Assembly (NCBI GenBank): GCA_020634815.1
Contig: JACKBA010000051.1
Span: 1-38,787, forward strand
DNA length: 38,787 nucleotides
Direction: 5' to 3'
Source of the DNA: Caldilineaceae bacterium
Lineage (GTDB): Bacteria > Chloroflexota > Anaerolineae > Caldilineales > Caldilineaceae
Shown here: one piece after another, positions 28,281 through 36,648 of the stretch
Numbering within the stretch: the stretch's first letter is position 1
How the letters are laid out: each line of letters opens with the position of its first letter
Made by a program: the position numbers and the translations under genes
Notes under the pieces: generated by a model
Databases searched by the model: none
Seen by the model: the letters and a program-made list of their open reading frames with translations, nothing else
Told to the model about the DNA's origin: nothing

Positions 28281-30178
28281 GCGCGGCTTCGGCGGGGGCA
28301 TGGCCGCGGGTTGCCGCGCTGGCGATCGTGCTGCTGGCTTTCGGCCTGCGCGTCGCCGGGCTTGGCCAGCAGGAATTGCGCGGCGACGAGGCCTTCGGCT
28401 ACTTCTTCGCCCAGCGCGACTACGCCGAGATCATCGAAGCCACGATCGAGTTGCAAGAGCCCCATCCCGTGGCCAGCTACTTCGTGCAGCGCGCCTGGCT
28501 GGGCGCGGCCGGCGATGCGGAGCTTGCCCTGCGCTTCCCGCCGGCATGGTTTGGCGTGCTGGCCGTGGCGCTGCTCCTGCGGCTGGCCATGCGGCTGGGC
28601 TTTCGCCGCGGGCCGGCGCTGCTGGCCATGCTTCTGCTCGCAATCAGCCCGTATGCGATCTGGCACGCCCAGGATGTACGCATGTACAGCATGAGCCTGG
28701 CGCTGACCATCGCCGCGGTGTGGCTCGGCATCGAGACGCTGCAACGCCAGCGCGTGGCGTGGGGGCTGGCCTATACCGCCGCGGCGTGGCTGGCGCTGCA
28801 CACCCACTATTACGCCGTGTTCGTGCTCGTGGCGCTCAATCTCTTTGTGCTGACACGGGCGATCTTCGTGCCGCGCACGCGCGCCAACCTTGCCACGTGG
28901 ATCATGTGGCAGATGCTTGTCGGCGCGCTCTACCTGCCGTGGCTGGCCAGTGCGGCGAGCATCCTCGGCGGCTATGGCGGTAACGGCGATTCGCCGGCAC
29001 TTGCGGCCATGGTGGAACGATCGCTGAGCGCCTTTGCCGTGGGCGAGAGTGTCCCCGTGGCGCAGCGGCTGCTGTGGGCGGGTGTGGCGGCGCTGCTCCT
29101 GCTGATTGGCGGCGTGCGGCTGTTGCTGGGCACAGCGGCCGACCGGCGCAATCTCTGGCTGCTCGTGCTCTACCTGGCGGTGCCGGTGCTGGCCATCTGG
29201 TACAGCGCGCAGAGCCGGCCCATCTTCAACGAGCGCTATCTCGTCGCCAGCGCGCCGCCCTTCTATTTGCTGGTGGCGGCGGCCTTTGACGGACGTAGCG
29301 TCTCGCGGCGGCCAGAGTTGCTGGTGAAAGGTGTCTCCCTGGCTGCGCTGGCACTCCTCGTCGCCGGCATGATCTTCTCGCTCAGCCACTATTACACCAA
29401 CCCGGCGTACAGCAAGAGCCGCGGCTGGCGCGATCTGGCCGCCGCGCTGACGCGACTGGGCACCGGCGTGCCGGACGAACAGGTGCGCATCGCGCAGAAT
29501 TTCCCCGACCCGACGCTGTGGTACTACTACCGCGGGCCGATCGAGCATGTCGTGCTGCCGCCGGCGGACAACGATCGCGCCGGGGCGGAAGATGCCGTAG
29601 CCCAGCTTGCCGGCGCCGGCGTGCGCCGCGTGATCCTGCCTGCCCAGCCCGCCGCCAATTGGGACAACGGTGAGATCGCCGCTATGGCGCTGGCCGCCCG
29701 CTACGACAACGTGCATGGAGAGCAGGTCGGTGTGTGGCCGGTGAGCGTCTTTGCCGGCCCGCCGGAGCGGGCGATCGACAGGATGCTCGATGTCGAGTTC
29801 GAGAACGGCGTCATCCTGCGCGGCGTCACGGATATCGACGGCGCGCCGCTCGCTCGCCCTGGCCTGCTGACACCGGCGATCTTCTGGACGATCCCGAACC
29901 AGCCTGGCAATCTCGACAGCCTCAAGGTGACCGTGCAGTTGCTCGACGGCGGCGGGCAACTCGTCGCGCAGCAGGATCTGCCGCTGACGGCGGCGCGTGC
30001 GATCGGGGGCGGCGAGCACCTTCGCACCTTTGGCCTCCCTCTGCCGGCGGAACTGGCGCCGGGCACTTATCGTTTGATCGCCGGGCTGTACGACGGTGCA
30101 GCCGAGGGCGCGCCGCGCGTGCTGACCACCGCGGGCGCAGATGCCGTCGAGTTGGCTGTATTCGAACTCGGCGAGTGA
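28277..30178 (+). CDS. GT39-like membrane glycosyltransferase
   Basis: A 633-residue GT-C protein whose ATG overlaps the YfhO stop. The first loop has QQELRGDEAFGYFF, with the acidic DE of GT39/PMT enzymes, then HPVASYFVQRAWLG. HAQDVRMYSMSLAL near residue 130 parallels SQEARMYT in the first GT-C enzyme of the island. About ten helices run to about 390. The extracytoplasmic C-terminus ends in PAELAPGTYRLIAGLYDGAAEGAPRVL, the third copy of the beta domain seen in the other two GT-C enzymes. Likely role: transfer of a lipid-linked sugar to a surface acceptor. Confidence 0.85.
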   Translation: MSAASAGAWPRVAALAIVLLAFGLRVAGLGQQELRGDEAFGYFFAQRDYAEIIEATIELQEPHPVASYFVQRAWLGAAGDAELALRFPPAWFGVLAVALLLRLAMRLGFRRGPALLAMLLLAISPYAIWHAQDVRMYSMSLALTIAAVWLGIETLQRQRVAWGLAYTAAAWLALHTHYYAVFVLVALNLFVLTRAIFVPRTRANLATWIMWQMLVGALYLPWLASAASILGGYGGNGDSPALAAMVERSLSAFAVGESVPVAQRLLWAGVAALLLLIGGVRLLLGTAADRRNLWLLVLYLAVPVLAIWYSAQSRPIFNERYLVASAPPFYLLVAAAFDGRSVSRRPELLVKGVSLAALALLVAGMIFSLSHYYTNPAYSKSRGWRDLAAALTRLGTGVPDEQVRIAQNFPDPTLWYYYRGPIEHVVLPPADNDRAGAEDAVAQLAGAGVRRVILPAQPAANWDNGEIAAMALAARYDNVHGEQVGVWPVSVFAGPPERAIDRMLDVEFENGVILRGVTDIDGAPLARPGLLTPAIFWTIPNQPGNLDSLKVTVQLLDGGGQLVAQQDLPLTAARAIGGGEHLRTFGLPLPAELAPGTYRLIAGLYDGAAEGAPRVLTTAGADAVELAVFELGE

Positions 30179-30239
30179 ATGGGTGCCGTGTGCAGGAATG
30201 GCTCTTGCGCCTGCCCCGGCGAAGATGTAGGCTGAGAAC

Positions 30240-31457
30240 ATGAAGGGTTGCAGTATCGTTGCCTTTGCCACGTTGCTGACGGCGGCGACGGCAACAGGCC
30301 TCGTGGCAATAGGTCTCTGGCGCGCGCCCGCGCCTGTACTGGCGCCAGGTAGCGAGTTATCGACGGCAGTCGGCCAGCCGGTTGCTGCGGCTACCGTGTC
30401 TGAACCTACGCCACTGCCAACACCTTCGCCCACGCTCGAGCCCACGGCGACGCCGGCGCCCACGGCCACGCCCGTTCCGCTCTACGCGCCGGCGCAACCG
30501 GCGGCAGCGCTCACCGGCATCCGCCACGAGTGGCAGACGTGGAACAACTGCGGACCGGCGACGCTGGCCATGACGCTGAGCTACTTCGGCAGCCCGCTGG
30601 ACCAGGCGGCCATCGGCGCCGTGCTACGTCCCTTTCCCGACGACAAGAATGTGAGCCCGCACGAACTGGTCGACTTCGCCCGCGGCCAGGGCTATGAAGC
30701 CACCCTGCTGGTCAACGGCAACGCCGATCTGCTGCGCACGCTGGTGAGCAACGGCCTGCCCGTGCTGCTGGAGACGTGGCACGAGCCGGAGCCGAACGAC
30801 GGGCTGGGCCATTACCGGCTGCTCGTGGGCTACGACGATGCCGCCCAGCAATGGACGCTCTACGACTCCTACGATGCGGCCGGGCTGGTCTCGACCGACG
30901 CGTACCAGGGCATCCGCATGGGCTACCAGCAGTTGGCGGCGTGGTGGAAGGTCTTCAATCGCACCTACGTGCTCGTCTACCCGCCCGATCGCGCGCCCCA
31001 GGTGGCGGCGATTCTGGCCGATTTCGGGGCCGACGCCGGGCGCATGTGGAGCGACGCCGAAGTCCGCGCGCGGGCCGAGCTTGCCTTGGACGGCAACGAC
31101 TCGTTTGCCTGGTTCAATCTCGGCTCCAGCCTGGTTGCACAGGGACGCACCGCCGAGGCTGCGGCGGCCTTTGACCAGGCGCGTTCGATGGGCTTGCCCT
31201 GGCGCATGCTGTGGTACCAGTTCGGCCCCTTCGAGGCGTATCTGGCCGAAGGACGCACGCAGGATGTGCTGGCGCTGGCCGACGAGGTCATCCGCATCAC
31301 CGACAGCATCGAGGAGATCTACTACTGGCGGGCGCGGGCGCTGCTGGTGCTGGGTGATTCCGCCGGCGCGCGGGAGGCGGTGCAGCGGTCGCTGGCACTG
31401 GCGCCGGGCTTTGCGCCGGCGGTGGAGTTGCTGGCCGCGTTGCCGCCCGCCGGCTAA
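30240..31457 (+). CDS. Membrane-anchored C39-like cysteine peptidase with TPR tail
   Basis: A 405-residue protein. Residues 1-28 form a signal anchor. A Thr/Pro-rich spacer (about 55-80, TPxPT type, like that of the cytochrome at the window start) follows. The papain-like C39 domain (about 88-250) has C104 in NNCGPATLAM, H191 in GHYRLLVGYDD and D209 in YDSYD, a complete triad, so protease activity is plausible. Residues about 290-400 are TPR-like helices (FAWFNLGSSLVAQGRTAEAAAAFDQA). It may process or trim a surface protein carrying the glycan. It is not fused to an ABC transporter as in bacteriocin export, and no leader peptide gene was found nearby. Confidence 0.85.
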   Translation: MKGCSIVAFATLLTAATATGLVAIGLWRAPAPVLAPGSELSTAVGQPVAAATVSEPTPLPTPSPTLEPTATPAPTATPVPLYAPAQPAAALTGIRHEWQTWNNCGPATLAMTLSYFGSPLDQAAIGAVLRPFPDDKNVSPHELVDFARGQGYEATLLVNGNADLLRTLVSNGLPVLLETWHEPEPNDGLGHYRLLVGYDDAAQQWTLYDSYDAAGLVSTDAYQGIRMGYQQLAAWWKVFNRTYVLVYPPDRAPQVAAILADFGADAGRMWSDAEVRARAELALDGNDSFAWFNLGSSLVAQGRTAEAAAAFDQARSMGLPWRMLWYQFGPFEAYLAEGRTQDVLALADEVIRITDSIEEIYYWRARALLVLGDSAGAREAVQRSLALAPGFAPAVELLAALPPAG

Positions 31458-31504
31458 CCTTGCGCGGGTCGGCACAGGCTGCCGAGACTCGACCGCTCAC
31501 CGGT

Positions 31505-31533
31505 TTGCCCGGCATTGCGGCGACAGCTACAAT
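31505..31533 (+). promoter_or_regulatory. Promoter for the O-antigen-ligase-like gene
   Basis: TTGCCC (31505-31510), a 17-base spacer and TACAAT (31528-31533) form a good sigma70-type promoter in the 116-nt gap before the gene. Just after the expected start is a perfect 7-bp hairpin (31541-31547 with 31554-31560), then GGAG (31565-31568) and the TTG start at 31574. The leader hairpin next to the ribosome binding site could influence translation. Confidence 0.55.
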
Positions 31534-31573
31534 GGCTGCGCTGCCGCCGGCTTGCGGCAGCAGTGGAGCTGAG

Positions 31574-33070
31574 TTGTTGCAGAACACCTATCACTCATTT
31601 CAAAACGCCCTCTTCTCGCCAAACCCGGTCGTGCGCGCAATCGTGCTGGGATCGGTGCTGGTGGCTGGGCTGCTGCTGATCACCCTCTTCATCGGCATCG
31701 CCGGCCCGCTGCTGGCGCTGGTGGCAGCGGCGGCGCTCATCGGCGGCGTGATGATTCTCAACGACACGCACTGGGGCTTTGTGGCGCTATGCGGCGTGGT
31801 CTTTCTCATCCCGTTTGCCAGCCTGCCCTTCTCCATCGGCTTCAAGCCCACCTTTCTCGACGTGGCGCTGGGCGCGCTCTTTTTCGTGTGGCTGGTCAAG
31901 CTGGTCATCGGCCAGCAGGATGAGTTCATCGCTTCGCCCATCGGGTTGCTTGTGGCGCTCTTCATGCTGCTGGCCGTCTTCAGCTTTGCGCTGGGGCTGA
32001 CGCACAGCCCGGCCAACACCTTTTTGCTGCGCCGCTTCATGGAGATCCTCATCGGCGTGGCGCTCTTTTTCGTCACGATCAACACCGTGCGCAGCGAGGA
32101 TGAGGCCATCTGGGTGACGCGCTGGGTGCTGCTGGCGGGTGCGGGTGCCGCAGCCATCGCGGTGCTCTTCTACCTCCTTCCGCAGGAGATCACCGTCGGC
32201 ATCCTCGACCGTATGGCCCGCTTCGACTACCCCGGCGGCTTCGGCGCGTTGCGCTTTATCGAGGATGACCCCACTGGCACCATGCGCGCCATCGGCACGG
32301 CGGTCGACCCCAACGTGCTGGGCGGCATGATGATCCTGGTGGCGGCGCTGCTCGTGCCGCAGTTGGTCTCCAGCAAGCCCATCTTCCCGCGCTGGCTTAC
32401 CTTCCTCATGCTGGCGACGGCCGGGCTGGCGCTCTACCTGACCTACAGCCGCTCGGCGCTGTTGGGGCTGGCGTCGGCGGTGGCGCTGCTGGCCGTGCTC
32501 AAGTATCGCCGGCTGATCCCGCTGGCGATCGTGGCCGGGCTGCTGCTCCTACTGCTGCCCATCACGCAGGAGTACGTGGCGCGCCTGCTGGAAGGCTTCT
32601 CCGGGCAGGATCTGGCGACGCAGATGCGTTTTGGCGAATACAAGGACGCGCTGATCCTCATCGAGCGCTACCCGCTCTTTGGCGTCGGCTTCACCGGCAC
32701 GCCGGACCTGGACATCTACCTGGGCGTGAGCATGCTCTACCTGATTATCGCCGAGAACATGGGCGTGATCGGGCTGGTCATGTTCGCCGCGGTGATGATC
32801 GGTTTCTTCGTCATGGCGCTGCGCGCGTGGCGGAGCGGCCTGACCCCGCGCATGGAAGCGCTCCTGCTCGGCTACACCGGCGCCATCCTTGGCGCGCTGG
32901 TCAGCGGCATCTTCGACCACTACTGGTTCAACATGACCTACCCGCACATGACCGTGCTCTACTGGCTGTATGTTGGCATGGCAACGGCGGTCATCCTCAT
33001 TGCTGCATCGAGCAAGAACGGCAGCGTCGCCGACGGTCATGTTTCGCGCAACAACCTACAAAGCCATTGA
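31574..33070 (+). CDS. O-antigen ligase / Wzy-type polymerase-like membrane protein
   Basis: A 498-residue protein from a TTG at 31574, preferred because GGAG lies 5 nt before it and the promoter and leader hairpin lie upstream; an open reading back to 31460 would run through the promoter. It has about eleven to twelve helices. A large extracytoplasmic loop (about 330-400) holds RFGEYKDALILIERYPLFGVGFTGTP, the Wzy_C/WaaL-type segment with its conserved arginine and GVG. Such enzymes join or polymerise lipid-linked oligosaccharides outside the cytoplasm, or attach them to protein. It closes the glycan island and probably assembles its product. Confidence 0.82.
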   Translation: MLQNTYHSFQNALFSPNPVVRAIVLGSVLVAGLLLITLFIGIAGPLLALVAAAALIGGVMILNDTHWGFVALCGVVFLIPFASLPFSIGFKPTFLDVALGALFFVWLVKLVIGQQDEFIASPIGLLVALFMLLAVFSFALGLTHSPANTFLLRRFMEILIGVALFFVTINTVRSEDEAIWVTRWVLLAGAGAAAIAVLFYLLPQEITVGILDRMARFDYPGGFGALRFIEDDPTGTMRAIGTAVDPNVLGGMMILVAALLVPQLVSSKPIFPRWLTFLMLATAGLALYLTYSRSALLGLASAVALLAVLKYRRLIPLAIVAGLLLLLLPITQEYVARLLEGFSGQDLATQMRFGEYKDALILIERYPLFGVGFTGTPDLDIYLGVSMLYLIIAENMGVIGLVMFAAVMIGFFVMALRAWRSGLTPRMEALLLGYTGAILGALVSGIFDHYWFNMTYPHMTVLYWLYVGMATAVILIAASSKNGSVADGHVSRNNLQSH

Positions 33071-33095
33071 CAAATAGTACCATATTCAGTACTAT
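33067..33095 (+). promoter_or_regulatory. hicAB promoter with embedded inverted-repeat operator
   Basis: Consensus TTGACA (33067-33072), a 17-base spacer and TACTAT (33090-33095). The inverted repeat ATAGTAC (33074-33080) and GTACTAT (33089-33095), with an 8-base centre, fills the spacer and covers the -10. A protein bound there would block RNA polymerase, as expected for autorepression by a HicB antitoxin. The -35 overlaps the end of the ligase-like gene. Transcription would start about 7 nt before the hicA ATG. Confidence 0.75.
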
Positions 33096-33108
33096 GGAAG
33101 TGTAGGCG

Positions 33109-33357
33109 ATGACAAAGTCACGCAAGTTGCTGGACAGGATTCGCAACAATCCGAAGGCAGTTTCGTTCGACGATCTCGACAAGGCTCTGCGCGATTGTGG
33201 CTTCACCCGGCGCCAGCCGCGCGGCGGATCATCACACTACTTCTATACGTACGGCGAACAGACGTTATCCGTCCCGTACAAGCGCCCGTACGTCAGGGAG
33301 ATTTACGTGAAACACGCGCTGGCGTTGATTGAGCAGGCAATGGAAGAGGATGTTTGA
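33109..33357 (+). CDS. hicA: HicA family toxin (mRNA interferase)
   Basis: An 82-residue protein of the HicA double-stranded-RNA-binding fold: KLLDRIRNNPKAVSFDDLDKALRDCGF, then RRQPRGGSSHYFYTY with the catalytic histidine in SSHY, then VPYKRPYVREIYVKHALALIE. Length is normal and the gene appears intact. HicA toxins cleave mRNA until neutralised by HicB. The hicB gene follows directly, in the usual toxin-first order. Base composition is noticeably less GC-rich than its neighbours, which fits horizontal gain. Confidence 0.9.
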   Translation: MTKSRKLLDRIRNNPKAVSFDDLDKALRDCGFTRRQPRGGSSHYFYTYGEQTLSVPYKRPYVREIYVKHALALIEQAMEEDV

Positions 33358-33380
33358 CGGCATCACGCCGAAAGCGACCT

Positions 33381-33872
33381 ATGAAAGACCTAGCGTACTA
33401 TCTGGCCTTGCCCTACACAATCGAACTCGTCCGCGAGGAAGACGCGGCGTGGTTTGCGCGCGTCGTGGAATTGCCCGGATGCATCTCAGAGGGCGACAGT
33501 GCCGAGGACGCAGCCGGCATGATCCAGGACGCCATGGCCGGCTGGATCGAATTGGCGCTGGAGGACGGCCGCACCATCCCAGAGCCAAAGCCACGCGAAG
33601 AGTACAGCGGCAAGTTCGTCGTACGCGTCCCCAGGTCACTTCATCGCGACCTGGTCGAAGCAGCAGCCAAAGAGCAGGTGAGCCTGAATCAATATATTGC
33701 CACGGAGCTGGCGCGTGCCGTGGGGCGTCCTGCCGCGCAACCAGCGGCGATTGGCAGATATCCGCACCCATCTTCGCAGACTGTGTCAGCCGAGCAGCAT
33801 GTCTTTCACGATTCCGGCGCCACCGAATACACGGTGAATGATTCCGCCGAGGCGTCCCAGGATACCGCGTAA
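33381..33872 (+). CDS. hicB: HicB family antitoxin with ribbon-helix-helix DNA-binding domain
   Basis: A 163-residue protein. The ATG at 33381 gives the typical HicB opening MKDLAYYLALPYTIEL. A TTG at 33354, overlapping the hicA stop and preceded by AGAGG, is an alternative that adds nine residues. The N-terminal HicB fold (about 9-70) has WFARVVELPGCISEGDSAEDA and binds the toxin. RVPRSLHRDLVEAAAKEQVSLNQYIATELARAV (about 84-116) is a ribbon-helix-helix that should bind the inverted repeat at 33074-33095. A hydrophilic tail of about 45 residues after that is unusual for the family. Confidence 0.9.
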   Translation: MKDLAYYLALPYTIELVREEDAAWFARVVELPGCISEGDSAEDAAGMIQDAMAGWIELALEDGRTIPEPKPREEYSGKFVVRVPRSLHRDLVEAAAKEQVSLNQYIATELARAVGRPAAQPAAIGRYPHPSSQTVSAEQHVFHDSGATEYTVNDSAEASQDTA

Positions 33873-33923
33873 ATGGCCGACACCATCCCCAACAAGATCA
33901 CAGACCGGCGTTGTCGTCTGTGC

Positions 33924-33929
33924 TACAAT
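33924..33929 (+). promoter_or_regulatory. -10 box upstream of lipA
   Basis: TACAAT lies 63 nt before the lipA ATG, with no clear -35. In the leader a short stem (GGTAG...CTACC, about 33939-33954) is followed by a small ATG-led reading frame. The 120-nt gap after hicB holds no other feature. Confidence 0.35.
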
Positions 33930-33992
33930 GTGCGCACCGGTAGTAGGCGCTACCGCCCATGAAGAAACTATCCAAGAACGTGGCGAACATCC

Positions 33993-34931
33993 ATGACGAC
34001 TTCTCGTAACGAATACGGCAACATCACCCTGGACCCGGCGCCAACCGCAGCGCCCGGCAACCTGACGCGCGGTCGGCGGCCGGAGTGGCTGCGCGTGCGT
34101 GCGGCCGACAGCCCGAAATATCGCGAATTGACGAGCCTCTTCCGCGGCCAGCGGCTGCACACTGTCTGTGAAGAGGCCATGTGTCCCAACATCGGCGAAT
34201 GCTGGGGGCGCGGCACCGCGACCTTCCTGCTCATGGGCGACACCTGCACGCGCTCGTGCGGCTTCTGCAAGATCAAGACGGGCCGGCCCGGCCTGCTCGA
34301 CCCCGACGAACCGCGCCGCATCGCCGAGTCGATCAAGGCCATGGCGCTCAGCCACGCCGTGCTGACCAGCGTCAACCGTGACGAGCAGCCCGACGGCGGT
34401 GCGTGGGTCTTTGCCGAGAGCCTCTACTGGATTCGCCAGCTCGTGCCCGGCTGCACGGTCGAGGTGCTGATACCCGATTTCAAGGGCGACTGGGCGGCGT
34501 TGCAGGTTGTCATGGACGCGCAGCCGGAGATTCTCAACCACAACACCGAGACCGTACCGCGCCTCTATCGCACGGTGCGCCCACAGGCGAAATACCTGCG
34601 TAGCATGGAACTGCTCCAGCGCGCCAAGCGCATGGACGGTGAGGCGCTCACCAAGTCGGGTATCATGGTCGGCCTGGGCGAGCAGTGGGACGAGATCCTG
34701 CAGGTGATGGACGACCTGCGCGCCCACGCTGTCGACATCATGACCATCGGCCAGTACTTGCAGCCCAGCCGCTTCCACCTGCCCATCGAGCGCTACTACA
34801 CGCCGGACGAATTCGCCCGGCTCAAAGAGGAGGGCGAGGCGCGCGGCTTCAAGTGGATGGAGTGTGGCCCGCTGGTACGTTCGAGCTATCACGCCGACGG
34901 GCAGGCCCATCTGAGCCCGCGCAAACTCTAG
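33993..34931 (+). CDS. lipA: Lipoyl synthase
   Basis: A 312-residue radical-SAM enzyme that inserts two sulfurs into octanoyl groups on the E2 or H-protein domains of 2-oxoacid dehydrogenases and the glycine cleavage system. The auxiliary cluster ligands are C59, C64 and C70 (CEEAMCPNIGEC) and the radical-SAM cluster ligands are C85, C89 and C92 (CTRSCGFC). The C-terminal RSSYHAD supplies the serine ligand to the auxiliary cluster. All expected residues are present and the length is normal. No lipB, lplA or dehydrogenase gene is in the window. The downstream peptidase gene begins 7 nt after its stop. Confidence 0.97.
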   Translation: MTTSRNEYGNITLDPAPTAAPGNLTRGRRPEWLRVRAADSPKYRELTSLFRGQRLHTVCEEAMCPNIGECWGRGTATFLLMGDTCTRSCGFCKIKTGRPGLLDPDEPRRIAESIKAMALSHAVLTSVNRDEQPDGGAWVFAESLYWIRQLVPGCTVEVLIPDFKGDWAALQVVMDAQPEILNHNTETVPRLYRTVRPQAKYLRSMELLQRAKRMDGEALTKSGIMVGLGEQWDEILQVMDDLRAHAVDIMTIGQYLQPSRFHLPIERYYTPDEFARLKEEGEARGFKWMECGPLVRSSYHADGQAHLSPRKL

Positions 34932-34938
34932 CCCAACC

Positions 34939-36072
34939 ATGACCAACTTAACTTCCTACTTTGGTGAGCGCCAACAACAACTGCTGCAGACGATCGAACT
35001 GCTCGTTACGCAGGAGACGCCCAGCCACGACAAGCCGCGGCTGGATGCCTTTGCCGCGCTGTTGGACGGACGGCTCAGCCAGGCCGGCGCGACCGTCGAG
35101 GTTCTGCCCAACGCAACGCGCGGCAACCACGTGCGCGCCCGCTTTGCCCACGGCAACACGACGGAGAAGCCGGCACTCGTCCTCTGCCACTATGACACGG
35201 TCTGGCCCGTCGGCTCGTTGGCGACCCACCCCTTCCGCATCGAGGAGGGCAAGGCGTACGGCCCCGGCATCTTCGACATGCAGACGAGCCTGGCGCTGGT
35301 CGAGTATGGCCTGCGCGCCGTGCGCGAGTTGGACATCGCCCTGCCGCGGCCGGTGACGGTGCTCATCACCTCGGACGAGGAGATCGGCAGCGGCACCTCG
35401 CGCTCGCTCATCGAGGAAGAGGCGCTGCGTTCGGCCTATGTACTGGTCATGGAATCGCCGCTGCCCGGCGGGGTGATCAAGACGGCGCGCAAGGGGACGG
35501 GCACCTTTACCGTGGAGACGATTGGCCGCGCCGCGCATGCCGGCGTCGACCCGTACAAGGGCATCAACGCCATCGCGGAGATGGCGCACCAGGTGCTGGC
35601 CATCCACGCCCTGGCTGACCGCGAGGCCGGCACGACGCTGAGCGTCGGCATGATTGAAGGCGGCACGGCGACCAACGTAGTGCCGGCGCGCGCCGTGGCG
35701 CAGGTCGACACGCGCGTGTGGACGCAGGCCGAGGCGGATCGCCTGGTGCGGACAATGAATGCGCTGCAACCGGTGCTGCCCGGCGCGGAGGTGAAGGTAT
35801 CGGGCGGACTCAACCGGCCGCCGCTGGAACGCAGCGCCACCGCAGCGCTCTTTGCGCGCGTCCAGGAGATTGCCCGCCCGCTGGGCCTGGAACTGGCCGA
35901 AGGCAGCACGGGCGGCGGCAGCGACGGCAACTTCACGGGTGCGCTGGGCATCCCCACGCTCGACGGGCTGGGCGTGCCCGGCGACGGCGCCCACGCCGAC
36001 CACGAACATATCCTCGTCGATGAGATTGCCGGCCGGGCTGCGCTGCTCGTGGCAATGTGGCAGGCGCTGTAA
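34939..36072 (+). CDS. M20 family metallopeptidase (carboxypeptidase G2-like)
   Basis: A 377-residue cytoplasmic hydrolase with a two-zinc site: H84 and D86 in CHYDTVWP, D113 in GIFDMQTSLA (bridging), the general base E147 and E148 in TSDEEIGS, and a C-terminal histidine in HADHEH (352-357). A dimerisation domain lies between about 175 and 290 (RAAHAGVDPYKGINA). The pattern is closest to glutamate carboxypeptidase / CPG2-like and ArgE/DapE-like enzymes, which cleave amide bonds of N-acyl amino acids or small peptides. No signal peptide. It follows lipA by 7 nt, but a functional link to lipoylation is not known. Confidence 0.9.
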   Translation: MTNLTSYFGERQQQLLQTIELLVTQETPSHDKPRLDAFAALLDGRLSQAGATVEVLPNATRGNHVRARFAHGNTTEKPALVLCHYDTVWPVGSLATHPFRIEEGKAYGPGIFDMQTSLALVEYGLRAVRELDIALPRPVTVLITSDEEIGSGTSRSLIEEEALRSAYVLVMESPLPGGVIKTARKGTGTFTVETIGRAAHAGVDPYKGINAIAEMAHQVLAIHALADREAGTTLSVGMIEGGTATNVVPARAVAQVDTRVWTQAEADRLVRTMNALQPVLPGAEVKVSGGLNRPPLERSATAALFARVQEIARPLGLELAEGSTGGGSDGNFTGALGIPTLDGLGVPGDGAHADHEHILVDEIAGRAALLVAMWQAL

Positions 36073-36123
36073 ACCTGTCCCTCATGTTGCACCCGTGGAC
36101 CAACCAAAGGAAGCGGTAACCCG

Positions 36124-36642
36124 ATGAAAGCTTTGTTGTCGTCGCTGGTCGAATACGGCGCGTCGGTCAATCTGCGCTTGCTGGACACTGCCGCCGAATT
36201 GACCCAGGCTGATTTCACGCGCAAGCTCTCGCCGGGTTTCGGTTCGATCCATCTCACCTTCGCTCACCTTCTGGGGGCTGAGGAACTGTGGTTTGCACGC
36301 TGGCAGGGTCAATCTCCGTCGGCGATGCTGGCGCCGGAGGAAGTGCCGACCGTTGCGGCTTTGCGCGAGCGGATGGCGCCGCTGGTCGCCGCTCGACGGG
36401 CGAATCTGGCGAGTCTCGACGACGCCAGGCTCGCCGAAGTCGTGGAGTGGACAAACATGCGCGGCAAGGCGTTTGCCCTGCCGCGCTGGCAAGTCATCAT
36501 GCACTGCGCCAACCACGCAACGCACCACCGCAGCGAGATTGCGGCCATGCTCACCCAACTTGGCCACGAGCCGGATAGCACCGAGTTGCTGGAGTACTAC
36601 CTGGCTCAGACCGGCCAAGCCTGGAAGCCGACCGGTCGCTAG
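36124..36642 (+). CDS. DinB family protein
   Basis: A 172-residue four-helix-bundle protein of the DinB/YfiT superfamily. The likely metal-binding triad is H48 (FAHLLGAEELWFARW) plus H131 and H135 (NHATHHRSE). AAAGGAAG lies about 11 nt before the ATG. Members include thiol-dependent S-transferases (bacillithiol, mycothiol) and damage-inducible proteins of unknown role; the exact activity here is unclear. It converges on the minus-strand protease gene, with only 6 nt between the stops and no obvious terminator. Confidence 0.85.
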   Translation: MKALLSSLVEYGASVNLRLLDTAAELTQADFTRKLSPGFGSIHLTFAHLLGAEELWFARWQGQSPSAMLAPEEVPTVAALRERMAPLVAARRANLASLDDARLAEVVEWTNMRGKAFALPRWQVIMHCANHATHHRSEIAAMLTQLGHEPDSTELLEYYLAQTGQAWKPTGR

Positions 36643-36648
36643 CCGGGC

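Noticed and set aside
28169..30469. Long minus-strand open frame opposite the GT39 gene
   Set aside because: The composition is that of an antisense shadow, and the plus strand has a clear GT-C enzyme with a coupled start codon.
30240..31457. Bacteriocin-processing C39 peptidase
   Set aside because: There is no ABC transporter fusion and no leader-peptide gene with a double-glycine motif nearby. The TPR tail and location in a glycan island suggest another role.
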